A stretch of 64,000 nt of DNA from contig JAPEUQ010000004.1 in NCBI GenBank assembly GCA_027946365.1, forward strand, positions 1,674,001-1,738,000, read 5' to 3'. Shown here piece by piece: positions 24,478 through 35,767 of this stretch; within the stretch, counting starts at the first letter, position 1, and every line of letters starts with the position of its first letter. Origin of the DNA: Kalmusia sp. IMI 367209 (lineage: Eukaryota > Ascomycota > Dothideomycetes > Pleosporales > Didymosphaeriaceae). Made by a program: the position numbers and the translations under genes. Under the pieces are notes generated by a model, which worked only from the letters and a program-made list of their open reading frames with translations, was not told the origin of the DNA and made no database searches.

Positions 24478-26661
24478 GGCGGGGACCGATGTGGGGACGA
24501 GGCAGCTGGTGGAGGATTGCTCGTTGCAACAGACGTGCCCGTCAGGCGAGGCTTATTGATGGGTGCGGTCGAGGTTGCTCATGAGCAGAGTGAAGCCATG
24601 GCGCGGTTGGAGTATTCAGCGTATCCGCACGCGTTAATTCTGTCTATACGCGTTAAGTAACGTGGCATAGGTGGCCCATAGAGTGTGTCGACTCCGCTCA
24701 CTTTGCAGCTTCCAGTGCGCACGTAAGAATGTCAAAGCTTCTGTGAATTCTATCTATCAAATCGGGGCTTCTGTATCTACATCAAGATATCTCGATTCCT
24801 GCTTGTACCATTACAACCTTGCTCCTGCTCCAAATCCCAACTAAGTGATATCGACTACTATAGTAGAAAGTGCAGCATAATTTGTCCATACTCATGAAAA
24901 GAGAGCTTAAATTAAGCTTACCAAAGGCTGAAAAATTCATAACAAAGTGAAAAACAATCGGCCAACCCCGGAAAGTGTATCACGTGCTGTCGGCTATTCA
25001 CGACCGCATTTTTCCATTCTGACAACCCAAATCAGCCTCCACAATCCTGAGCATATTCTTCTAGAAAATTGGACTGATTCAAAGCTCGAAAGACGTATCT
25101 GATACGTTTGCAGCCCAGTTCCTTGAATGATCCCCGAAACGTCACCGTCTTCAACGCGCTTCACTTCTAAATTTGCTTACATAATATACACCGGATCTAC
25201 ATTTGTCCGTACCTTCCGTACCTTGCTATAAAGTGCCTCCCCTCCCTCCAACTGACCACATCCACGCAACACAATTTTACTTCTCGCAGCTTGCGCTGGG
25301 TAGGCGCTTTACAATGCGACGAAGCAGCACCCCGGCTACTCGACTTGGCCATTTGTCCTCTTTCTTTTGGGATCGGTCTGCGGCGGCACGTCTCGATGTT
25401 GTCGTTATGCGCCGGGCAGGTGCTACTCCGGCGACAGCTCGGGCGTCTTCGTTACGTGGGCGACTTCGGTACGTGCCTAGCACCTCGGCGACTCATCTCA
25501 ACGACCATGTTCTAGTTACTTAGGAACTAGTCTGTGGCTCTCCACAGGGCGAGGTGTCACTTTGGTTATGCTTCCGGAAGGACCCCGAACGGCGTCGCGG
25601 CACGAGTATGGTAAGGTGCTACAGACTCGTGTACTGAATGCTTCGAGCAACCAGACGCGGAAAACCTGCGGGGGCGACGGCGGTCGGAGCTACGCCTTTA
25701 GGTGTCATCGTCGCGACATTGAAGATGAGTTTGTGAGCGCTGATCGTCGCAGGGCGACTTGACACTTGGGCTGCGCTGTAGGAAAGACCTCGGCCATGCT
25801 TTGCGATACGTGGGTATGAACAGGTGCTGCATACCCGTGTTTTGCGAACATGTTTCGGAGCTGCGCCTATAGGTGTTTAGTCGCGGCAATGGGTCTAGAT
25901 CGAGTTCCCTCCCTAGCTAAGTCTCCTCTTTCCAGCTCTCATTGTGCTGACCATTACAGTACCGATACAGCAACTATAGGCCTTCCATGTTCAAGAACGT
26001 CGGTCATGGCCGCAGCGTAGGTTCGCAAAAAGCTGACTTGCCTAACCGACAAAGGTATGTTGTGAGCAAACATTGTGATTGCTAACATGGTCCTCGAAGA
26101 CGGATTCTACAGCCTGTCCGTGGCGAGGGCTACGAACCTGATCAGTTGTGCGGTCAGAGCCAATGTAGAAACGCATAGGTCTCTCCTACTTAGGATGCAC
26201 TGCCTGCCTAGAGTCTCCGCATACATCCTCGAGCCTCAGCACGCTTGCAATCAACAACAAATTAAAGCAAATACTAAATTGAACAGGTAGTGGTCTGCCT
26301 GAGTGCATCCAATACGCGAATTCTTCGTCTTACCCGCTGCTGCTATAGTTAGCATACTCACGCCTTGTCTTGGACGAAGGCAACCGCCAGATCCACCCGT
26401 CTCTCCTACAACGAGCCCACGAAGGCGACAATACCGATGCATATAACGGGTCGGTTGCAAGATTATAATTTTGTGTTGAGGATGGAGATGTTGGTGGAAA
26501 CCTAAGGTGCAGCGAGCGCAATTACATGCAAATATCCCAGGTTAAAACTCAAAGACAATCTACACTTTATGCGCCCTTGTGTAATGTAATCTCTAATATA
26601 CCCCAATTATTTGATTGGCAGTATCGGACATCATTCAATGATCACAAGCAGTGTTTTTAAC
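24478..26661. other. Intergenic, 2.2 kb, relatively GC-rich centre
   Basis: No gene is supported. The part 25280-25900 is richer in G+C and CpG than its flanks and contains loosely repeated stretches (see findings). Short frames in this part look like composition artefacts. Confidence 0.45.
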
Positions 26662-28557
26662 CTAATCTTTCAAGAGATCTAGTGCCCTCCTTTTTAGTGA
26701 CCGTTGAGCAGCTTTCGCCCCAGACGTCTGCGCAACCCATTCTCGGCGATCGGAAAAATTGACCCTGTCCAATGTGACCCTAATATCTTGTGAGCCCATC
26801 TCTAGTGGCACCATCGTATCACTTACCATGTAGTCTTGAACCAAAACTTATACCCCCAGAAAAGCACCAAGAACGTCGGAATAGTGATGTAACATGCAAT
26901 GAAGTTGCGCCAATCAAACGGGTGTTTGAATACAGTGTATCCTTGTATAAAGAGGAGGAAGATGTTAAATGCGAAATTGAATCTGTAGATCCAGATGCTG
27001 CCCCAAGCTCGGTAAGGGAACGTTCTGATGTCGATGCCTTGCCTGTTCGCGGCCGCGCGGATCCAGAGATGCGTGAAAATTATGCTAGCCCAGGCTATAT
27101 ACGCCGCCGTACCACCAACGCTCGTCATGTAGCTGAAGACCTGGCCGGCCGAGAGGCGACGGTTCATGAGGCAGAGGAAACCCCAAAGATTGGAGGTGAC
27201 GATAGCGACCCAAGGGACTAAGTATAATTCAGCAACGTTGGCCGCCCTCGAGAGGTCAAATGCGACCTACCTCCTCTAGATGTAGTCTTAGCAAATATCC
27301 TCGGGGCTCTGTTTGTGAGAGCTAGTGAATAGACGGTGCGCGACTGCACATAGACGACTCCGTTTGCTGCTGAGACAAAGGCGACGAGAATGAGTGCGTT
27401 GACAAAATGCCCGGCTGACTTCCAGCCATCTTTGACGAAGCCGATCGTGAATGGGCTGGATGCTGTTTTAGAACTCGCACTGAGCAAGTCTGGTGAGTCA
27501 GAAGGACAGATGAGTCCTTGAAAGAACGGCATCCCGATGTATACAACTAGAATACGATATACTATTGATTTTATCGCCTTGTTTTGTGAGTAGGGGGCCA
27601 TTTCAAAAAGCTGGGTCTGGAACGCACTCTTGGGATGTCCCTTTTCGGATTCTTCGACTCTCCGCCTGCAAGAGATATGATCTCTGTACCAACATAATAC
27701 GCTGCAGCTAGTACAAACACCTGACCGAAACCATCAATACCATTTATTATGGGTCCTTGGAGGATGTTAATAAAGCTTTCTTCAACGGCTAGTGATACCT
27801 TACCTGTCGGTGCCTTCCAATACCTGAACCCGGTATAACCGCCACCAAACCCGCCAGCATTGGACACGATTGACAGGACAAACAAAACAATGAGTGACCC
27901 AAACTTAAACATGCCGAAATAATATTCAATCTCGCCATACACCCGAACTCCGAGTAATGTCATGACAGTGAAGACAACGAAGAAGATCAATGTCCAGGCC
28001 CAAGATGGCATCTTGTCATCGGAAATCCAGAAACGAAGTGTGAGGATTGCAGAATTCCAATCTTTAAAGCAGTCAGCAGTATATCAATAGATCTAACTGG
28101 ACTATACAGACCTGACGCAAGAAACACACTCCACATTAGGTAGTATAACCAAGACATTGCGAAGCTCAAAGCAGGGTCCACGAAACGTCCAGCATGTTCG
28201 ACGAAACCCCCCATGAATTGGAAAAAGGGTCGTCATCTCGCCCACGCTCTGCATTAGGAACCACATCGATATGCCCACAACCACGAAACCTAGGAGTGCC
28301 CCCAGAGGACCCGAGAGATAGATGGCATAGCCGATTCCCCAATATGTACCAGGCCCGATGATACTTCCAAGCGCGATGATAACAAAGTGTCGACCTTTTA
28401 GACCGCGGCGAAGCCCATCGTCAAGAATGTCCCCAGAGACATCCCGATTAGGTACATTAGTCTCTGAATCTTCTTCGGCAGCACCATAGAGGAAAGCGGG
28501 TTTAATGGGACTGGTTCCCGAACTATCGACCGCAGAGCCAGATGAAAAGTCGACCAT
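26662..28557 (-). pseudogene. Amino-acid permease (YAT/AAP family), one frameshift
   Basis: Five exons (28557-28112, 28061-27628, 27577-27271, 27217-26827, 26779-26662) with 50-53-bp introns. If one base is dropped the product is 564 aa, normal for fungal AAPs with 12 membrane helices. Landmarks: RRGLKGRHFVIIALGSIIGP before helix 1, GEMTTLFPI, EHAGRFVDPALSFAMSWLYY, the AAYYVGTEIISLAGGESKNP loop with RDIPR, and VQSRTVYSLALTNRAP. These are the proton-coupled amino-acid permeases (Gap1, Agp1, Can1 relatives) of the plasma membrane. The frame breaks between PIHG and FVEHAG at the minus-strand run GGGGGGTTT (28204-28212); everything else, including all splice phases, is intact. Either a very recent null allele or a homopolymer error. 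Confidence 0.82.
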
Positions 28558-29109
28558 TTCTCCGTTTAATTGCTGAGCCGGCAGGCAAATGTGGAAGACA
28601 CAGAACCTAGCCGTATATATATTCCCATTGCGGTGGTCGAGTCAAGACATGCATGGCTGCCGCCGTCGCGATGTAAGCGGGCTCTTGCAACATCGAACTA
28701 GGTTCTTTTTATCATGCACGCCTATCTGGCGAATCATTCCATTCCGACCTACTGGGAAGGGTTTCCGCTTAACACTCATCAACGATGTCAATCTAAGCCC
28801 CACCAGAAAGCTTGAAAAAGGTCTAGTGCACGTTAGCCACGCCTTAGCCCGCAACGCAATTCCTGTGGGGATCACCTCACCTCCGTATCTGACTCTCGCA
28901 TAACGATACTGAAGGTAGACAGTGAGCCTAGAAGGTAACGCGGATTGTTTACAAGCTTACCGAGGCTACTACCCGGAGACAAAGTTTTATGGTGGGGCAT
29001 GCATGACGCATCCGGCGCCAACTCGTGTACAACCGCAGAATCGGAATAACGTCGTACCTTGAAGACAGATAACACGGTTAATACCTTTAACTCTTCGAGC
29101 CCCATAGCC
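28558..29109. promoter_or_regulatory. Divergent promoter, permease / acetyltransferase
   Basis: 552 bp between the two ATGs with no supported coding sequence. It should contain both promoters. Confidence 0.45.
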
Positions 29110-29876
29110 ATGTCTTCGACACTGGTGATTGCAGAGCCTCTCCGAAAAGTCTCCGATCCCAACGAGATCCCTCGTTTCGCGCAAATCGTCGCGGCGGGGT
29201 TCTCCCAAGACGCCCTCAACCGGTATCTCTACCTGGGCCGCGAGTCAAACCCCGACCACCCGAAGCTGCAGCAGTTTGAACTTCGTGTGAAGTATTGGGA
29301 GGCTATCATCCAGCCTCGTTTCGACAGTGGAGCTGTGCTGGTTCAATCTCATGACTGGGCAGCAATCGGGCTATGGTGGGTACTCAGTCATGAAAACCTT
29401 TCGAATGCTTGCTCATGTGTCTCTTCAGGTTTCCTCCGGGGGTCGAGAAGAAGCCTCACCCTCTTGTATCACAGTCAGAAGGGGTTTCGGAGTACTTGAC
29501 CTTCTTTAAAGCGCTGCGAGAGGAAAAGCTAGGTGGTCGTCTACATTGGCACTTGAATATAATTGCAAGAGATCCGAAACGGACCGATAAAGGTAACGCA
29601 TTTGCACCAAATCAATTTGTAGCATAAGCTAAACCGCTTTAAGGGGCTGTCACCACAATCTTCGAACCGTTTTTGGCTGAAGCGAAGGAGAAGAATCTGC
29701 CCATCTGGCTAGAGTCGACGAATGCTCATGCGAAGGCTGTGTATGAGCGATTTGGGTTCAAGGTCGTAGGCGAGACCAGAATTGGGAAGGGTGTTGTTGG
29801 CAGTGATGGATGGGGGAAGGAGGATGGAGAAGGCGTGCTGGTGTGGGGTATGATTGCGGGATTGGACGGATGGTAA
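29110..29876 (+). CDS. GNAT-family N-acetyltransferase
   Basis: Three exons (29110-29375, 29429-29592, 29644-29876), introns 53 and 51 bp, 220 aa, in phase. The N-terminal part (IPRFAQIVAAGFSQDALNRY) and the C-terminal core (HWHLNIIARDP ... NLPIWLESTNAHAKAVYERFGFKVVGE) fit fungal GNATs. NAHAKAVYERFGF is the motif-B helix and YERFGF is highly characteristic. The acetyl-CoA pyrophosphate loop is expected around the DPKRTDKGAVTTIFEP segment formed over the second splice; the usual Q/RxxGxG/A is only partly recognisable. Substrate unknown; could be a small molecule or antibiotic. Confidence 0.8.
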
Positions 29877-30909
29877 CACTTCCAGATCAAGACGTTGACT
29901 GATTGATGACCGTCTTTGACCTGAAAATTACGGAAATCGTGTTGAAGGGTCCAATATTGTTTGCGTGAAGGGCATTCGAGAGTAGCCGTCGTTATGTCAT
30001 GTGGCTATGTTGCCAACGCGAGACCTCGGATATCCAATCTCTACATCCACGTCGCGTAACATCTAGGAGACCACCATCAGGAGCTCTTGCGGCCCTCTAA
30101 AAATTTTAGACATCCTGCTCATGAAAATGATTATAAGCCTCTGTTCGCAATGAAACATATCTTCCGAAAGCTATCCGTTCCTTGGCTACCACGGTAGTAA
30201 TCTGGGCCTTTTGGAAAACAACTTACGCTATCTAGTGCTTGGTTGCCGCCCTTACAAATGCTATCGTGTCTAAAATATATGCATAAGTTAAATGACAGTG
30301 CACTGAGTCCACCATCAATTGGTTTGCGCGCTGCCGCCTCCTACGAACCCTACCATGAGGGCGGTACCCTGCCCCTTCGAAACGACACAGGACACATTCA
30401 CTCACGCTGTGCTTTCGTAGACATAGAAGCATAAATGCGATTTAGAGCGCGAGAGGGAAGGCTGCACAGAGGGGAGCGCTGGATGCGCAACAAAACGGGT
30501 ACAGCGTACGCGCAGCATCTCCGCTAGGCTTGGGGGAGCAGAGAGATAGTGCTCGCTTAAAAATGCTCTCTGATAACCTTTCTCGGCCCATCTTCTAGCA
30601 TCTGTTGATGTGATCTTCAGATGCCTATTCCTCCGAACATTGATGTTCCTTCGTCGTCGGTGACTCGCTTACTCTTGAACCGTGCATCGGCACCTTCCAG
30701 GCTCCGGTTTTGTATGTGGAAAAGCACGAATCGTAGACATTCACAGCTTGTAATCTTGAACCATGCTAAGAATATGTCTCAAGGCCTTGATAAACCCTGC
30801 TGCTGGGATCTGTACCTTACATTCGGGCCGCGTAAGGCTGCATCTTGGGGCGGTTCATACTTCAGCTCCTTGGTTAACGTGCGAAGGAGCTGAGCATTGA
30901 GGCTGAGAC

Positions 30910-30923
30910 TTTACGGCCGTAAA
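30910..30923. promoter_or_regulatory. Palindrome TTTACGGCCGTAAA
   Basis: Perfect 14-bp palindrome centred on CGGCCG, 400 bp before the VOC gene ATG. It could be a Zn2Cys6 site with CGG and CCG half-sites directly abutted; this is inference. Confidence 0.35.
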
Positions 30924-31113
30924 ATTTTACACTTTGCTATTGGATCACTAGCCTAGTGCTGTCGTGCACGTCATCCATCTGTGACGATCGTTTCCCCGGT
31001 TTTCATTTTGCTTTACGCTGGCGCATCCTGCAGAGAGATTACAAAGGCTTATTCTGGTCACGTGGCTCAGCTACGAAGTAAATTGGTAGTTGTTGCGAAG
31101 TTACACATGGGCT

Positions 31114-31131
31114 ACGGCCGTTAACGGCCGT
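31114..31131. promoter_or_regulatory. Palindrome with two CGGCCG cores
   Basis: The 18-bp sequence ACGGCCGTTAACGGCCGT is its own reverse complement. It holds two CGGCCG cores 4 bp apart and lies 180 bp before the VOC gene ATG, a typical distance for an upstream activating or repressing site. Confidence 0.45.
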
Positions 31132-31310
31132 TATATTTTTTGTACCGTTTTCATAAATACATGTAGAGATGTAGAGAGGACTGTTTATTTAAAAGAGGTC
31201 GTTGATTCCATAAACGTATAGCATCCAATTGTTCAGCACTCACTACACAACGAACCCCCTCTCGGTATCCTTCATCTATTACGCTCAAGCACGAACTTGC
31301 AATCGATATC

Positions 31311-32089
31311 ATGAAGCTCTCTTCAATTCTCTCAACTCTCTTCTTCACATCGGCGTTGGCGTGCAACCATGAGAACATTGCACGGCAAGAAGGCAACTCG
31401 TCCCTAGGCTTCACCTACACTGCGGGTGACGACCCGCCAGCGGACCCAGCCACCATATCGTACTTCATTAACCACGTGGGAATGAACGTCGCGAACCTGA
31501 CTCGCACACGCGAATGGTACTCCAACGTCTTGAGCATGCGCCACATTTTCACTGTCGATATTGACGGTGGCTTCGGCATTCTGTACATGGCACATAGCCA
31601 GGGGGGCAAGAACGGAAGTGGATTCCAGACTGGCGCGGAGATGGCAAGAGATAAGAACAACATGGCGGGTTTGGTCGAGTTCATGTCATACAAAGTAGGT
31701 GCATCATTCTCTCAGACGATATTCGAGCTAACATAGCCGCGCAGGACCCTGCCAACAATGGTTCTTACGAGATGCAACGTCCTCGCGCTGTTTTCTCGCA
31801 TTTTGGCCTCATCGTAGAAGATATTGAGGCTGCACAGGCACGCTTCGAGTCCCTGGGTGTGCGCATCATCAAGCGCGTTGGCGAGGTGGACTTCACGGGT
31901 GAGACCGAAGAGAGCAGGATACTTGGAGCTGCTTGGCGTTTCTCAGACCTGCAGAACGAGCAGACGAAGGCCGATGTGGTGAAGGCTACGCCCGGACTGA
32001 CCGCCATTGGTTTCCCGATGTTTTTGGTTATCGCGGACCCGGACGGCAATTTATTGGAGGTGCAACAGTTGGCTAGCGCAGCTATCTAG
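31311..32089 (+). CDS. Secreted VOC/glyoxalase-fold protein
   Basis: Two exons (31311-31694, 31745-32089), 50-bp intron, 242 aa. A signal peptide is seen (MKLSSILSTLFFTSALAC). Two vicinal-oxygen-chelate half-domains follow: the first starts with INHVGMNVANLTRTREWYS and the second with FSHFGLIVEDIEAAQARFES and ends in IADPDGNLLEVQQ, the classical glyoxalase I/bleomycin-resistance/dioxygenase pattern with His and Glu metal ligands. Cytosolic glyoxalases lack signal peptides, so an extracellular or cell-wall enzyme acting on small molecules is likely. Possible activities include lactoylglutathione lyase-like, ring-cleaving dioxygenase-like or sequestration; the sequence does not decide. Confidence 0.85.
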
Positions 32090-33277
32090 AAAGGTATGCA
32101 TTGAGTAGTGACGAGGCAAAGAAATTTGTATAGATAGATGTAGTTGGACAGGGCTGAGTACCATAGACTTTCTGTGTATAAATCTATTTACGCTCTTTCA
32201 ACGCTGGACTATGCTCAAGCTGTACGCCACTGCATTCATTAGCGATTATCTGAGACTGGGTGCGCATTTTTCATACCGATCCCTTTCTCGATCCAGCTTG
32301 GACAAGAGAAACGACACGCGTGCGTCTTCGACCACCATCACTTGTCCGCTCCACACGTATGTCAGCGCTCATCACGAGAGTGGGACGATAGTGGCACCGC
32401 CGCCTTCGAGACTGTCTCTATACCTAGGATCCTGCGTCAGCCCGATATAATTCCGCCCAGCCCTTGGCGCGTCCGTGAATTGCTTTGGCGCGTCCGTCTA
32501 CTTCAACACCTTACTGCTAACCACGACCAAATCATACATAAATCACTGCAAAACCTTCTTCTTACAGTTGTAAGATAATGGCCATCATGGATCTTAGTTG
32601 GAGGGACGATAAGAACGAGCCAAAGACCATATTCTACAAAAGCGACGTACCTGCATGAAAACACACAGGGTACTACGATTATTCAAACTATTCACGGAAT
32701 GATGTGGAGTCATGCTCTTCGGATGGCACTCGTCGGGGACTGTGTCTCTTGCGGGAATTGCCGTTGGTCGCATTACGCTCGAAAGCTGCAGATGTCGCAA
32801 TGAAATCCCTGGCTCAACAACTCCTGTAACTCGCTTGCCACTTCTGTCAACACACCCAAACCCCTCATTCTGTGAAACCATCCTGCAGAACATGGATGTT
32901 GTGCACAGTGTGTCTCGAGGAGGATGCATCCACTGACATTTTTGACATTACCTGGAGCCTACTTATCAACCCTCCTGGTGATAGGAGCAGACAAAACAAG
33001 CTGATCTATGCAGTAAAAAACTTTTCAATCCACTGACAGGGTATTCTTATCGTACTAGTGTGGAGCACGTCTTTGCTTCCACAATTGAGAACATACCCTT
33101 CAAGCTTCGCGCATAGGCGGCTGATGTCGAAGCATTTCCAGCATGTTGCAGATAAACCCTGTAGTGCCTATACCTCGCGAAAAACTATATAAACCACGAC
33201 TCGGTTACAGATATCTCGTACTACTTTTATCGCTCCATCAACGCTGATAGATTTGGTAGCGTTTTCGAACACAGACG
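32090..33277. other. Intergenic, 1.2 kb
   Basis: No supported coding sequence. A TATATAAA box at 33186-33193 lies 85 bp before the MFS gene ATG. Confidence 0.45.
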
Positions 33278-35027
33278 ATGGGTGTTCTCAATATTCATGA
33301 GAAACAGGCCAGCATCAATGCGCAACCACACGAGGGGGATTCGCAGACCAGTGATGACCTGGAGAGGGCAAATATCGATCCGAAAGAGGAGAGAGCGTTC
33401 GTAAGTGCTGGCAGGCTCATAAGATAGCGACTTGCGCTTACAAATTTTAGCTATGGCGTCTAGATTTGTGGTTTCTTTCCATTGGCTTCCTCGGATACAT
33501 GTTCAAATATATCGATCAAACTAACATCGTACGTTTTCCAATCGTAGTCTCTTGGTCGACTACTGACCTTACCAGACAAATGCCTACGTTTCTGGGATGC
33601 AGGAGGACCTCAAGCTCTTCGGCAATGAACTGAACTACTTCACTACCTACTTCAATATCGGATATATGGTCATGTTGTACCTTTCGTGCATCATAATATC
33701 GCATTTCGGTCCTTCAAGGTGGTTACCTGCGTGCGAACTCATCTGGGGTATCCTGACCTGCTGCTTGTCCACTGTCACGAGTTACAAGCAAGTTTACGGC
33801 CTGCGCTTCTTGATTGGATTGTTTGAGGCCACAGCCTGGCCCGGTAACTTCACACTGATGAGCCAGTGGTACTTGCCGCACGAGATCGCGCTTCGCATGA
33901 GTATTTACAACATGGCTCAGCCGGCTGGCGCCATGCTTTCAGGCGCTATGCAGGGTGCACTATCGACCAACCTTGAAGGTGCAAGTGGACGTGCTGGATG
34001 GCGGTGGGCGTTCTTGATCAATGGTATCTGCACCATTGCCGTTGCTTTAGCGGCTTTCGTCATCATTCCAGGATATCCTTAACGGCCGAATCCTTTGGCG
34101 AGGTTTTATTTGAAGCCTCGACATATTGAAATTGCTTTAGCGAGAGCGCGCCGCGTCAATCGGAAGCCACAGATTGGAATCACACCAAAACGATTTCTCC
34201 GCTGCTTTACATTCTGGTCGTTGTGGGCTGTCGCTAGTAAGTCCATATCCGATGATCTGATCCAGAACTACATACTGACCCCCTATAGTATCGTGGTCTA
34301 TCGGAGGTAATACTCAGCCCGCGTCATACTTCAATCTATGGCTCAAAAGCCTAAGAAATCCCGATGGCACTAAGAAGTAGTGAGTTATCAGAGCCCAAAC
34401 CCATTGAGAATGCTTATCAACTGACCCCCCCCCCTAAGTTCCGTCGGGATGCTCAACTACCTCCCCATAGCAGGACAAGCTGCGCAGCTTGTAGCCGAAC
34501 TACTCTTCAGCGGCTTCAGCGACTTCACGGGCAAACGCCTTCCTTTTCTCCTCTTGCACTCGGCCATCAACATCACGTCCCTCAGCATCCTCATCGTTCG
34601 ACCCGCCAACGAACATGCCTACATGGCAGGTTGGTACCTGAACTACATCGGAGCCGTATCGACGATGCTGCTGTGCGCATGGGCATCCGCGCATCTGCAG
34701 CACGAGCCGGAAGTAAGAACGGTGCTTTTCGCCACTGGAACAATATTAAGTTATCTGAATAATGCGTTTATACCCCTCGCTGCGTATCCGGCGAGGGAGG
34801 CACCGCACTGGAGGATTGGGGCGAAGTTGTATCTGGGGTTTGCGTGTGTGGCTTGTGCTATATTTGTCGGGATCTGGTTCGGCTGGAGGTGGGAAGAAAA
34901 GAAGGAAAGAAAAGAGCGTGGGGAACAGCGTGAAGATGAAGGCGTGAGAGTCAATGGGGGAGGAGAGGGATGGCGAGGTGCTAGGGAAGTTGTAGGGCTA
35001 GGCTGGGACACCATTAACTCTGGTTAA
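33278..35027 (+). pseudogene. MFS anion:cation symporter (Dal5-like), one in-frame stop
   Basis: Five exons (33278-33400, 33451-33528, 33576-34236, 34289-34379, 34439-35027) in phase give 513 codons. Landmarks: WRLDLWFLSIGFLGYMFKYI (helix 1), NEL NYFTTYFNIGYMVMLY, LRFLIGLFEATAWPG, GRAGWRWAFLINGICTI, WSIGGNTQPASYFNLWL and YLPIAGQAAQLVAELLFSG. These fit the ACS family that includes allantoate/ureidosuccinate (Dal5), pantothenate and nicotinate permeases. Codon 236 is TAA (34080-34082), in the loop after helix 6 (IIPGYP then stop, then RPNPLARFYLKPRHIEI). No splice site could remove it. Without readthrough the product has six helices only. A C-to-T change in CAA is one simple origin. Annotated as a probable pseudogene. 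Confidence 0.8.
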
Positions 35028-35767
35028 CGAGCTCCCTCAGGCCTACCTGAGAGAAGCAAAAGTCGATTGACAATGCTTGTTGACACTCAGGCCAGGCCTT
35101 CTTGATCACTGTATAATCAAACCTTCTCTCGTATCCCAACTTAAGCCGTCCTCCTCAGAAACGATGACTGGACAGTTTATTAGCATGTTCCAATACCAAT
35201 ATAACAAGTCTTTGTTAACACCCCCAGGACCACCTATGTCGGGGCATCCAGGAACCGCCAGAGTCTGAGCCCCCGCAGTCCCAAGCTCGCACTGAAAATG
35301 TCAACAGGATGCTGAAGAATTATTGTCCCGAGTTATTCGCTACGCATATTAGGATCGCCGATCTCGAGACTACCCTCCACGACGTCGACACAACTGAAAG
35401 AGCGAAAAACAATCATGTCGGCCCGTATGAAACATCTGAAAAGAGGCGCAAGCCATGTAATAGCGCTTAAGAATCACCTGCAGATGATCAGGATCGCGAT
35501 GGAGGTGATTGAATTACTGGAAGAGAGGTGGCCACGTTACTCAGAAGATAGCATAGGGGGCCAAAATGAGATTCAAGGACTCAAAGAGACTTGCGAGAGT
35601 GAACAATATCAAGTTAGGATATAGACCATTTCGTCAGCTAAACATAGTGTTCATGTATGCGCCGCGACGCGGTGTTTTCTTGCACTGGGTTCAGAACAGA
35701 CATAGAATAATGTTTACTAGCGAGTATCCACCTCCCTTTTATGACCCTGTCTTCCTGCCCTTCTCTT
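35028..35767. other. Intergenic, 0.74 kb
   Basis: Convergent region. A stretch near 35310-35470 can be translated to a charged peptide with a coiled-coil-like segment (RIADLETTLHDVDTTE), but stops and lack of a start leave only a possible gene remnant. Confidence 0.3.

Larger units (their letters stand above)
29877..31310. other. Intergenic, 1.4 kb
   Basis: No gene is supported; a 90-codon ATG frame at 30621 has no recognisable features. The last 400 bp carry two perfect palindromes built on CGGCCG (30910-30923 and 31114-31131), upstream of the VOC gene. Confidence 0.45.

Noticed and set aside
25203..25523. Plus-strand frame of 106 codons in the CpG-rich intergenic part
   Set aside because: Arg/Ala/Ser-rich translation without motifs, several alternative frames of similar length, and no ATG at the frame start; composition artefact.
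30621..30893. 90-codon ATG frame
   Set aside because: No family resemblance, signal peptide or conserved pattern; length is expected by chance.
31114..31131. Palindrome read as a restriction or integration site or an rho-independent-type terminator
   Set aside because: Position upstream of a fungal gene and the CGG/CCG content fit a regulatory site better; no flanking target-site duplication or U-tract logic applies.
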